A stretch of DNA of 64,000 bases from Halorubrum hochsteinianum (GTDB lineage: Archaea > Halobacteriota > Halobacteria > Halobacteriales > Haloferacaceae). Shown in pieces: positions 53,601-60,362 of the stretch. Made by a program: the position numbers and the translations under genes. The notes beneath the pieces were generated by a model, which worked only from the letters and a program-made list of their open reading frames with translations, had not been told where the DNA came from and searched no databases. Each line of letters opens with the position of its first letter. Positions within the stretch are counted from its first letter, which is position 1. The stretch covers positions 1,736,001-1,800,000 of the forward strand of contig NZ_CP098415.1 in NCBI RefSeq assembly GCF_023702125.1. The letters are read 5' to 3'.

Positions 53601-54618
53601 GGCCCTCATCAACTATGATCTCCCGTGGAACCCGATGCGGGTCGAACAGCGTATCGGACGAATCGACCGTATCGGACAGCGGTATGACGAGGTCACGATT
53701 CTCAACTACAGTTACGAAGATACTGTTGAGACAGACATCTACGACCGCCTCGACGACCGGATTGGTCTATTCGAGAAAGTGGTGGGCGATATGCAACCCA
53801 TCCTCTCGGGTGTGAGCAAACAGATACGAGACGCCACCCTGAACGCCGATTCTGACGACCGTCAGGAGACGGTTAAAAAAGCGGATGAACAGCTATCAAA
53901 GGATATCGAGCACCAGAAGGAGGACGACCGCGTCGACGTCGGCGAGTCCCTTGATGACGTTGACGAGCTTGTAACACAGGATGTCCTCGATGAAGCAAAA
54001 CTTGATGCGTGGCAGTCCTACAGCCACCCGGATCTAGTCGATGTTGGGGAGGAGGAATACGAGTATCAACCTCCGTTCGAGACACCAAGTCTCCAGTCAG
54101 TGTTGGTCGATAACGACGCGCTTGCTGAGGCCGGTGTCGAATTCACCCCGGTTCACGAGATCGACTTCGAGTACAATGACGGGGAGTTCGACTTTGCGGA
54201 CAGCACATACCGCCTCTCAGTAGGTGACGTACCGATTGAGGTCCCAGCTAGGGATGGGGAACAGACGATTGCACAGACTATTGCGACTGCTGCTGATGAA
54301 GTGGCAGTAACGTTCTCGGCAGAGTGTGCTGACGAGTTCCCATCGGTTCAGCATCTTGCACCAGGTCATCCACTTCTAGGACAGCTCCTCACAGTACTGC
54401 AGGATGTGAGTGAAGATACGTCGCGACTCCAACAGCGAATCATGACTCGACCCGACCAAGACCAAGAGCCAATCGTGTGTGCGTGGGGGCGGGACGGCGT
54501 GTTTACCCGGATTGCAGGCGATGGGACTGTGGCTGAAAATGGACCGATGGATTCCCTTCCGACGTGGTGTGATCAATTCCTCGATAACCGAGAGAAGTCA
54601 ACAAAGCAGCCACAGTAG
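50683..54618 (+). CDS. SNF2-type helicase with N-terminal phospholipase-D-like domain
   Basis: A 1311-aa protein. Residues ~1-200 form a PLD-like nuclease domain: GIFHPKVGVFHADHG (HxK) with SLSFEGSVNETAGG. The helicase core follows: Walker A in DEVGLGKTIEAGLTL (~290), DEAH in AVIIDEAHNARSG (~455), LLTATPMQLHAGEL, and in the second lobe DSASEGLNLQECGALINYDL and VEQRIGRIDRIGQRYD (~985). This architecture is found with DISARM (DrmD-like), BREX type 3 and related anti-phage loci. Coiled-coil inserts separate the lobes. It is expected to translocate on and process invading DNA. It is separated from the upstream gene by 32 nt. Confidence 0.92.
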   Translation: MADLQTYSWDSIYESQPSTSGSHLVDEFYVPALERSVRYDRVAGYFSSSALAVAARGVHALVENDGEMRLIVGAELYETDRPVLEALSDELSEGLDELDDERLDAQLQLLAQLLREDRLTIKVAVPRRGNWGIFHPKVGVFHADHGNSLSFEGSVNETAGGWERNYERFKVHREWRDGQREYVEGDVDTFDRLWDNDHTYVEVYDLPEAIEEEIIHWKAPDSDTEIDTAIQIARGEAPPTERDKANIIADGSLAPGGLALAEEGSTITPWPHQRVVSDTLVNTYPNSFLLCDEVGLGKTIEAGLTLSRLGLTDDLDTGLLLVPASLRIQWQEELWEKFNINAYRFDRGSGNQYVFHDAFGREHAPPSAASLDLDADERSKAWVESPIWRFLHDQQSDDQTDGPSIVVMSWHTARLDDRWDQVAPRDEGDVRTRDDVPASARGRDTTRREGVWDAVIIDEAHNARSGSKFYTLLERLREHTQTYYLLTATPMQLHAGELYDLMALLDLPGEWDRKDQFVEFFETRQALNQALKEQVESGGGSSGGSWSAQATLDEQRYQDRLPNERRLSDRVFDAVAEKLEINDEQHARGIAKQRVLEACNLASNYGDQYDGYVERFETAVQEYNVDPFEANEDEKLKYLLYPDWKAEEEWLTYSRNDQLSALDDLSEAGWRVVRDVLAESTPVDALIHRNTRDTLRKYEKVGLLDETVPNRNPEQRKIELTDETRDVYDRIDEYTSKFYKLAQQSDEAETRAIGFVMTTYRQRLTSSVYAISQSLQTRLETLRAQRTVLKGKQRATNPDRSQGKSSQTLFESLSEYELDDLDTIDEVSGDLEDADLAEIIPNVTDQGINLLEQEIEELESFVNDLKRIDEDPKVSRLISDLGKLDREGHNRVIIFTQYTDTMDFIRNSLTSIHGATVATYSGRGGEMYDLDSEGWTTVGKERVKREFADDDGQVDILVCTDSASEGLNLQECGALINYDLPWNPMRVEQRIGRIDRIGQRYDEVTILNYSYEDTVETDIYDRLDDRIGLFEKVVGDMQPILSGVSKQIRDATLNADSDDRQETVKKADEQLSKDIEHQKEDDRVDVGESLDDVDELVTQDVLDEAKLDAWQSYSHPDLVDVGEEEYEYQPPFETPSLQSVLVDNDALAEAGVEFTPVHEIDFEYNDGEFDFADSTYRLSVGDVPIEVPARDGEQTIAQTIATAADEVAVTFSAECADEFPSVQHLAPGHPLLGQLLTVLQDVSEDTSRLQQRIMTRPDQDQEPIVCAWGRDGVFTRIAGDGTVAENGPMDSLPTWCDQFLDNREKSTKQPQ

Positions 54619-54649
54619 CTGGGTAGTTTTGTAAGTATGGACTTCCCAG

Positions 54650-55810
54650 ATGAACCAATCGATGCCAAATACTGCTCTTGAAGCAAATCTCCGCGCTATC
54701 GGGGACGGTGCGAGACTCGAACAGTTAGCTGTTGACTTGCTTGGTCGAGAAGGGTATGATGTCGATCCAACCGGCGTGAGGGGTCCGGATGGCGGGAGGG
54801 ATGCGCTTCTTGAGCGTTCGGGAAAATCTGGTGTGCTCCACTGTAGCGTGACCTCGAGTGATATCGAGGAGAAGATCCGTTCAGATGCAAATTCAGCTGC
54901 TGACTATCCGGAGGAGTTCGATTTCTTCATATTTGCTACCACCACGGAGATTGCCGGGGTCAAACGGGACCGATTAGAGAACGAATTGGCGGATACGTAC
55001 GGCTGGCGCGTCCATATCAAGGATTTTGCCCGATTGAGAAAAGACCTGATGGATGTCGACAACCACGATCTCGCACAAGAACATCTCCATGTTAACCCTC
55101 AGAATGCTCTCGACGATCCAGAACAGGATATCGACGAATTATATGAGGCTCAACTCGACCGATTACGGAATCGACGGCCACGCCACGGTGACATAGTAGA
55201 TGAAGAACCGATTGTGGCGGTTCATGTCATTCCCGTTGAGTCGGTTTCGAATCCTCCTGGAATGATCGCAACCGATCTCCCTGACCCACCAAAATTCCAC
55301 TCACGGTCGGCTGGTACCGAGGGTTTCGGTGATTTTGCAATTACAGCTCCGTATACGGGGCTGTCTGAAGGGAAATTCACCGAGTACGTCTGTTTAGACG
55401 GTAATGGCTGGGTAGAAGCTGTAACAACCAAGCTGACTATAGAGCGGAACGGGAGGCACGGGATAGCGTGGTACATCGATAAAGAGATCGTCTCCCTAAT
55501 CGACCGCCTCCGGGAAATGTACCAGACTGTGGGCATCTACCCGCCGTTGTACGTATATATCACGATAATCGATGCAGCGAACTATCCGATTGAAAAACCC
55601 CAGTCAGTTTTTGGACCAGATACCACCCGTCCGATCAACGAGAATGTCTTCCAATTGAAACGGGTGAAGATTGAAGATTGGGACTCTAACATCGCGTTGG
55701 CCCTCCGCAAACCCCTCTATCAGCTCTGGAACCGTATTGGCTGGCGAAACGGTTCAATACACTACTCGAAGTGTGAGGATGGTTTTGAATGGAATCCTTA
55801 TAGGACATAA
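54650..55810 (+). CDS. restriction-endonuclease-like protein, last gene of the operon
   Basis: A 386-aa protein. The N-terminal ~110 residues resemble Mrr-type PD-(D/E)xK endonucleases: RLEQLAVDLLGREGYDVDPT, then GPDGGRDALLERSG with the conserved Asp. The next strand, expected as QxK/ExK, reads VLHCSVTSSDIEEK, so the catalytic Lys is displaced or lost. The C-terminal part is a beta-rich unknown domain (TEYVCLDGNGWVEAVTTKLT). AT-richer than the operon front. An IS inserted just after the stop, which falls in the target duplication, so the gene end is intact. ATG at 54650 or 54662. Confidence 0.72.
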   Translation: MNQSMPNTALEANLRAIGDGARLEQLAVDLLGREGYDVDPTGVRGPDGGRDALLERSGKSGVLHCSVTSSDIEEKIRSDANSAADYPEEFDFFIFATTTEIAGVKRDRLENELADTYGWRVHIKDFARLRKDLMDVDNHDLAQEHLHVNPQNALDDPEQDIDELYEAQLDRLRNRRPRHGDIVDEEPIVAVHVIPVESVSNPPGMIATDLPDPPKFHSRSAGTEGFGDFAITAPYTGLSEGKFTEYVCLDGNGWVEAVTTKLTIERNGRHGIAWYIDKEIVSLIDRLREMYQTVGIYPPLYVYITIIDAANYPIEKPQSVFGPDTTRPINENVFQLKRVKIEDWDSNIALALRKPLYQLWNRIGWRNGSIHYSKCEDGFEWNPYRT

Positions 55811-55811
55811 G

Positions 55812-56746
55812 TGCTTTGTTGAATCCGATGACGGCGCGGGGATCACTGTTTGAGAGCTTGTTCGAGGTTGTAGACTGCGGCGGTCACCACGAGTTCGCGG
55901 AACTCGCGGTACCAAGCGCGAGGGTGGACAGCGGGGCCGAACCGACGCTTGATGGCCGAAAAGACGGTCTCGGCCATCCACCGCTGGCCGTATAGCTCGC
56001 TGTCCAACCGTGCGTTGTGCGCGTGATCGTACGTAGCGAACAACCGGTGACGCAGCAACGGCCGGACGCCCTCTGAACGGAGGGCGTCCCGGAGAGATTG
56101 GTCATCATAGCCTTTGTCGCCGGCGAGACTCTCGATTTTGTTGGTGTTACGAAGGGCAACTCGACGGCCAGTTTGGGTGTCGTGAGGCCAGTGTGCCGAG
56201 CAGTGGAGATCGAGGATGGCACACGAATCTGTATCGACGAGCGCCGTCGTTTTGAGCGTGCGTATGTGGCGATCCGAGCGGTGTTGGTAGTGTCTCGATG
56301 CCGTTTCGCGGTCAAAGAATGTGGCATCGATGGCACCGTGCGAGCCCGGATCGCAGATGGTCGCAGACTCCCGAAGGAACCCGCGCCACACGGACATGGG
56401 CACCCTCTCAAACGACCGGTACAGCGTTGAGGGTGCGGGAAATGCCGTTCGAGCGAGCTGTAACAGACCACGAACACGATCCATCTCACTCGCCCAATCG
56501 ACGATCTCGCGGTACGTCGCGTCCATGTGAACCCGCAAAAAGTGGAGCGTGACATGCTTCCACCCGGGAAATCCGTTGCCAGTCGGATCACTCACCGCCG
56601 TTGGACTGGCGGCACAGCGCTTTTGAGCCAGCGACGCGGCTTGCTTAACGAAGCGGAAGAGTAGGTTAGTCACATTCGGCTCTTCCGCTTCGCTTCCACC
56701 TTCAGAGCGACGCTATCCCGCCGCCTTCTGCGGATTCAACAGAGCA
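55812..56746 (-). mobile_element. IS5-family insertion sequence with 8-bp target duplication
   Basis: A 935-bp element with terminal inverted repeats TGCTTTGTTGAATCCG (left) and TGCTCTGTTGAATCCG (right, read inward), one mismatch. GACATAAG is duplicated at 55804-55811 and 56747-56754. Both observations define the ends precisely. It sits directly behind the defence-like operon and could end its transcription. Confidence 0.93.
55843..56673 (-). CDS. IS5-family transposase
   Basis: An intact 276-aa DDE transposase. Catalytic residues: Asp in GAIDATFFDRETASRHY, Asp in LAGDKGYDDQSL and Glu in GQRWMAETVFSAIKRRFG. TAFPAPSTLYRSFERVP and AWYREFRELVVTAAVYNL are conserved with the copy at 25631, to which it is clearly related though far from identical. 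The start is GTG at 56673. A 10-bp inverted repeat (GGACGCCCTC/GAGGGCGTCC, 56064-56089) lies in the gene. Confidence 0.94.
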   Translation of the reverse strand: MTNLLFRFVKQAASLAQKRCAASPTAVSDPTGNGFPGWKHVTLHFLRVHMDATYREIVDWASEMDRVRGLLQLARTAFPAPSTLYRSFERVPMSVWRGFLRESATICDPGSHGAIDATFFDRETASRHYQHRSDRHIRTLKTTALVDTDSCAILDLHCSAHWPHDTQTGRRVALRNTNKIESLAGDKGYDDQSLRDALRSEGVRPLLRHRLFATYDHAHNARLDSELYGQRWMAETVFSAIKRRFGPAVHPRAWYREFRELVVTAAVYNLEQALKQ

Positions 56747-56780
56747 GACATAAGTAGTTTTGCGACACAAAATTTCCTGC

Positions 56781-56840
56781 TCGTGATTATTGCGCTAATT
56801 CCGCCCACTCGAGAGCATAGCAGACCCGAAACGGGCGTTT
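56781..56840. repeat. 60-bp repeat, copy 1 (downstream of the deoxyhypusine synthase gene)
   Basis: TCGTGATTATTGCGCTAATT leads to CCCGAAACGGGCGTTT and is ~80% identical to 59284-59342. It contains a CCCG/CGGG hairpin and, on the leftward strand, immediately follows the stop at 56847, so part of it may terminate transcription. Confidence 0.7.
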
Positions 56841-56846
56841 GAGAGG

Positions 56847-57821
56847 TTATTGTTTGAATGCTTTCGCCACAAGCAGTGGGAAGACAAGTGTTGCCTCTGC
56901 TTCGACTTGTGTGTAGTTCGTCTGATTTTCTTTAATCTTCCCCCAAGAGACTGCCTCATTCGGTGGTGCACCCGATAATGACCCATCACCCTCCATCCCC
57001 GTTGAAATATACACCACGTAATCCGCTCCTCCCCGAAAGAGGTTCGTCATGATTGCATGGTGTTTCGGTACTCCACCCCCCACCGCGATGAGCCCCGTCG
57101 AGTCCGCGAGCAGCCCATCTTCAATTAGCGAGTCATAGTCGTCCAAAATCTCAATACCCACTTCTGAATCGTACCCTTGCCGATAGTAGTAGAGGAAGTT
57201 CCCGACCTCGGAGTCCGTCAACGCTGGACAGTACACCGGTACGTCGTTGTCCGCCGCCTGCTTCAGAACCGAGTCCTCATCCTCAAGAGTTTCACCTAAC
57301 TCGCGTGCGAACGACGTCGGTGTTCTCACTTTCTCCTCTGCGAAAAAATCCTCAAAGAAATTATACAGATACTCTTCCAACCACACATACCGGTCAGAAG
57401 GAACGAAGAGATTCCCGAGCCGATTGATCCCGCGCTCACGGAGTGATGCCTCGTCTGCGTCCCATTTTCCCATCTTGAATGGCTTTGCCGTCTTGATCAC
57501 GTCCTCGGTCAGCGATCCAGACGTCGTAATAACTACGTCTACATACCCCTCTCGAACGAGATACGCGACGGTCTCGCGCAGCCCCGACGAGATGATGTTT
57601 GACGTGAACGTGAGGTAGACAGTAGCGTCCGCCTCCTGCATGCGTTCGGCGATGTCGATTGCCTCTGCGAGCTGCGTCGCCTGGAACCCCGTTGTCCCAT
57701 ACGCGTCGAGCATCTCGTCAAAATCAAATTCTCCGCGAAAGTCGTAGCCACCAACATCCGGCGTGTCGGGTTCCTCATCACTCCCAGGAACGACGTCGCT
57801 GTGAGAGTCGTCTGTGTCCAT
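56847..57821 (-). CDS. dys: deoxyhypusine synthase (mobile-island copy)
   Basis: Deoxyhypusine synthase transfers the aminobutyl group of spermidine (or uses agmatine in some archaea) to a Lys of translation factor aIF5A. The 324-aa protein keeps key motifs: ATVYLTFTSNIISSGLRETV, VDVVITTSGSLTEDVIKTA, IAVGGGVPKHHAIM and NEAVSWGKIKENQTN, whose Lys in the SWGKI block is the catalytic residue. An acidic N-terminal tail (~25 aa) is haloarchaeal. Its presence on an island between an IS and an RDD gene is unusual for a normally single-copy housekeeping gene. The gene looks intact. Confidence 0.92.
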   Translation of the reverse strand: MDTDDSHSDVVPGSDEEPDTPDVGGYDFRGEFDFDEMLDAYGTTGFQATQLAEAIDIAERMQEADATVYLTFTSNIISSGLRETVAYLVREGYVDVVITTSGSLTEDVIKTAKPFKMGKWDADEASLRERGINRLGNLFVPSDRYVWLEEYLYNFFEDFFAEEKVRTPTSFARELGETLEDEDSVLKQAADNDVPVYCPALTDSEVGNFLYYYRQGYDSEVGIEILDDYDSLIEDGLLADSTGLIAVGGGVPKHHAIMTNLFRGGADYVVYISTGMEGDGSLSGAPPNEAVSWGKIKENQTNYTQVEAEATLVFPLLVAKAFKQ

Positions 57822-57871
57822 ACTACTGGATAATCTGACGCCGGTTTGAAGAACTCGGAATTGGTCTTCAA

Positions 57872-57894
57872 GCCGTTGTTGAAATCCTCAGCAG
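57872..57894 (+). repeat. solo IS end
   Basis: GCCGTTGTTGAAATCCTCAG resembles the left end of the IS at 32996 (GGCTCTGTTGAAATCCTCAG). No transposase follows. It is a leftover end in the gap between two leftward genes. Confidence 0.55.
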
Positions 57895-57952
57895 TTGAGA
57901 GTTTTCACCCCAATCGCTCAGTACAAGTCAAGCAGATACCGACCCGTTCCGG

Positions 57953-58381
57953 TTACTGTTGCTTGACGACGACTGTATCTCCAACGAGGTCACCGACCCG
58001 TTGGTTGTCGTCTGTAAGCAGTATTGATACCATTGCGACGAGATTGAACGTCGGGAGTGCATCAACGATCCATAACAAGTTCCGTAGTATTGACGCGCCG
58101 ATCGTACAGTTTGAGCCGTCGGACTTGATAACGACCAGTCCAAGTAGGTATTTACCTGGTGTGTACCCGTATAGTCCCTCAAGGAGAAACCCGTAAACCA
58201 ATGTTGCGACCAGTCCCGCGGACGCCAGAACGAGGAAACCGAGGTCACCAAGAGCTGCCCCGACAATTATAACGGGAACCCAGATTAGCCCCATGAGAAT
58301 CGAGTCGATGAAGAATGCTCCGACTCGGTGCCAGATCACATCTCCGTTCGTCCCTCGCTGCGGTTGCGGATGCTTTTCCAT
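57953..58381 (-). CDS. RDD-family membrane protein
   Basis: A 142-aa protein with three membrane segments. The family signature is visible: WHRVGAFFIDSILMGLIWVP (the R..A..ID block), YGYTPGKYLLGLVVIKSDG and ILRNLLWIVDALPTFNLVAM, then the closing RVGDLVGDTVVV. RDD proteins are poorly understood; some move ions or act as accessory membrane factors. It is AT-richer than the chromosome. No partner gene is evident. Confidence 0.9.
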   Translation of the reverse strand: MEKHPQPQRGTNGDVIWHRVGAFFIDSILMGLIWVPVIIVGAALGDLGFLVLASAGLVATLVYGFLLEGLYGYTPGKYLLGLVVIKSDGSNCTIGASILRNLLWIVDALPTFNLVAMVSILLTDDNQRVGDLVGDTVVVKQQ

Positions 58382-58862
58382 ATCCCACTTCTGTTACCCA
58401 TCACTTATTAATCTTTGATAGTTCTGGAACGAATTTATAGAACAGCTCGCAGCCCTCGTCGACTGGCTGTTGCAGACGAGAATGTGTCTGGAAAATTGGA
58501 TATCAACACAGCAGTAGTCGCTTGTTCTCTAGTGAATAGCTTCGGACATGGTGGTGTGCGGGTTCCCACGATTGCTCGTCAACGAAAGCTTCGGAAACGG
58601 TGGAGGGACAGTATTGAACTCACACACCACTGCTTCAAGTGAAATAACAGACTCCACTGGCGATGAGTTTTTTCAGCAGTTCTCCATGAGAGTGAGCGAT
58701 ATTAACCAACATGCTGGACGGTTCCCCCCGATCTACGTTGGTTAAACAACGACCTCGTGTGTTGATTATCGGTGTAATCAGCGAACTCCCTATGCGAGAG
58801 ATTCCAATACAAAAGTATGAGAGTTGGTGACTAAGAGCTGTCAGAAGCCCTCGAGAGCAGAG
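58382..58862. other. spacer without supported gene
   Basis: About 480 AT-rich bases. Short frames exist on the plus strand (around 58415-58740), but their composition is not haloarchaeal protein-like. Nothing else is recognised. Confidence 0.5.
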
Positions 58863-59216
58863 TCACTCTTCTTCGTATGTGAGGTTCATCAGCCATTGGG
58901 AGAAGGCGTCTGACTGCGGATCGATTTCTTCCTCACCGATAAATGGCGAGAGCATGTCACCCGCCATTAGCAGTGAAAAGTCACGATCAGATGCTGTTGG
59001 TTCGAGATAGTAGGTCCGTTGACCTCCGTACACCGTTTCCTCACGCTGAATCAGCCCGGCACTCTCAAGCCCTTCGACTAGTCGGCTTCCTTTTCGCGAA
59101 GAGACGCCCAGCTCTTTCCAAAAATCGCTCTGATGAATCCCACCCGTCTCGCGGATCAGTTCAAGACCCGCACGTTCGTCCTCCGAGAGATCGGTTTCAC
59201 CCTGTGACGCGCTCAT
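58863..59216 (-). CDS. winged-helix transcriptional regulator (117 aa)
   Basis: The DNA-binding domain reads SEDERAGLELIRETGGIHQS, DFWKELGVSSRKGSRLVEGL and ESAGLIQREETVYGGQRTYY, a MarR/TrmB-like winged helix frequent in haloarchaea (DUF7343-like). A short C-terminal tail (FSLLMAGDMLSPFIGEEEID) may mediate dimerisation or ligand sensing. The start is ATG 59216. The second copy of the 60-bp repeat lies ~70 nt upstream of the start. No target is evident. Confidence 0.8.
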   Translation of the reverse strand: MSASQGETDLSEDERAGLELIRETGGIHQSDFWKELGVSSRKGSRLVEGLESAGLIQREETVYGGQRTYYLEPTASDRDFSLLMAGDMLSPFIGEEEIDPQSDAFSQWLMNLTYEEE

Positions 59217-59628
59217 ATTCCAACAGCTAACGTGTGTCCATTATAATCGTTCTTTTTATTGCTCACACTTGTTATGGTATCGGTCGTGATTATTGTGCCA
59301 ATTCTCCCACTCGGTAGCACGACAAACCCGCAACGGGCGTTTTTCGGTTTCGTTCAATCGACATTGTAAACCAATTCCTTATGTAGAAATCCGGGAACAA
59401 GGAACGGTAAATGTTACATAAGAAAGCAGCCGTCGCGGACAAGCGAATCCAGAGCCCACATCATGTCGATGTCAACCCTGGCCTGTCTATCGATTTCGTC
59501 ACATCGCCAGTTGTAGAGCGGAACGGCTCATTCAGTACCGAAATCAGCCTAAGAAGCCTGTTCGCCTCTGAGTTTTTCGGGGACAAATTTATAACGAACG
59601 AATATGTAGGTTTTGATAGGTGGTATGT
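59217..59628. other. spacer with 60-bp repeat copy 2
   Basis: Apart from the repeat (59284-59342), an inverted CTTATGTA/TACATAAG pair near 59381-59420 is visible. A frame at 59411-59632 has no protein-like features and is not called. Confidence 0.5.
59284..59342. repeat. 60-bp repeat, copy 2
   Basis: TCGTGATTATTGTGCCAATT leads to ACCCGCAACGGGCGTTTTT. It is similar to 56781-56840. The end forms a small hairpin followed by a T run, terminator-like on the plus strand. Confidence 0.68.
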
Positions 59629-59898
59629 ATGACCACACCAAGCTATGCGGGCGCAGAGTCGCACCACCACCCAGATCGCGGCATTGAGACGGGTGACACC
59701 GCAGTCTGGCCACTCCTTGAGTGCCTCGGTGGGAGCGTAGGGGCCGGCATTATTTTTCTCCTCTCACTCCCTGTGTTAGCCGATGTCATGAGTCCGCTTG
59801 GAGCCCTGTCTCCAACTGGGCTCCTCGTCGTGTTTCTGTTCTCATGGCTGTTCTTGTGGCTGCTCATCGCTGTGACTCGCGAGCGAGTCACCGACTGA
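59629..59898 (+). CDS. small membrane protein (89 aa)
   Basis: Two predicted membrane helices: LGGSVGAGIIFLLSLPVLAD and TGLLVVFLFSWLFLWLLIAV. The N-terminus is soluble and His-rich (GAESHHHPDRGIETGDTA). No family is recognised. The start is ATG at 59629 (MTTPSYAG). TTTTGATAGGTGG lies just upstream. It stands between unrelated small genes. Confidence 0.6.
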   Translation: MTTPSYAGAESHHHPDRGIETGDTAVWPLLECLGGSVGAGIIFLLSLPVLADVMSPLGALSPTGLLVVFLFSWLFLWLLIAVTRERVTD

Positions 59899-59927
59899 GT
59901 GGTCACAGAACAGTGTCCACACTACCC

Positions 59928-60206
59928 TCAGTCGAACACGTTCGTAAAGTCCTGAAGAATCTCTTGTGACGATTTTCCATCAGCACGAGAGTGGATCGGA
60001 CCTTCCCAGCATTCGATCTCGAGTGAGTAGGCAGTCGAGACCGAATCCGGCTCCGTTGTCACATTAAAAATCGCCGTCTGATAGATCGCAAGGATGCGGC
60101 GATCATGAACACTAACGTGATCGATGCCAGCTCGATTCAGGACTGCTGGGATATCCGTGGGACCAGAAAGAGAGACTGAGACAGTTGGTGAATCTGAGCC
60201 ACCCAT
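59928..60206 (-). CDS. hypothetical protein, HalOD1-like architecture possible (92 aa)
   Basis: A small soluble protein: SPTVSVSLSGPTDIPAVLNR, then AGIDHVSVHDRRILAIYQTA and SLEIECWEGPIHSRADGKSS. It has an alpha/beta look with the C-terminal helix QEILQDFTNVFD. I cannot name the family. The start is set at ATG 60206 (MGGSDSPT). GC is intermediate. Confidence 0.55.
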   Translation of the reverse strand: MGGSDSPTVSVSLSGPTDIPAVLNRAGIDHVSVHDRRILAIYQTAIFNVTTEPDSVSTAYSLEIECWEGPIHSRADGKSSQEILQDFTNVFD

Positions 60207-60362
60207 AGCTTCAGTTCTCACATCACACTGATAAACGATCCGTGCGTGAGAAAACTGGTCTCCGAGTAGGCTACCACGCTGCTCGGTAGCTCAGGAACAC
60301 CCATCTCAGAGTTGGTATCGACCGTGGCTGGTCCATTCACCTCGTCACATCGCCGGACCGAC

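Noticed and set aside
42649-55810. complete BREX or DISARM system
   Set aside because: The hallmark PglZ and BrxL (BREX) or DUF1998/DrmA-DrmB (DISARM) genes are missing from the operon and its surroundings.
59411-59632. 73-codon plus-strand ORF
   Set aside because: Lacks acidic haloarchaeal composition and overlaps the leader of the next gene.
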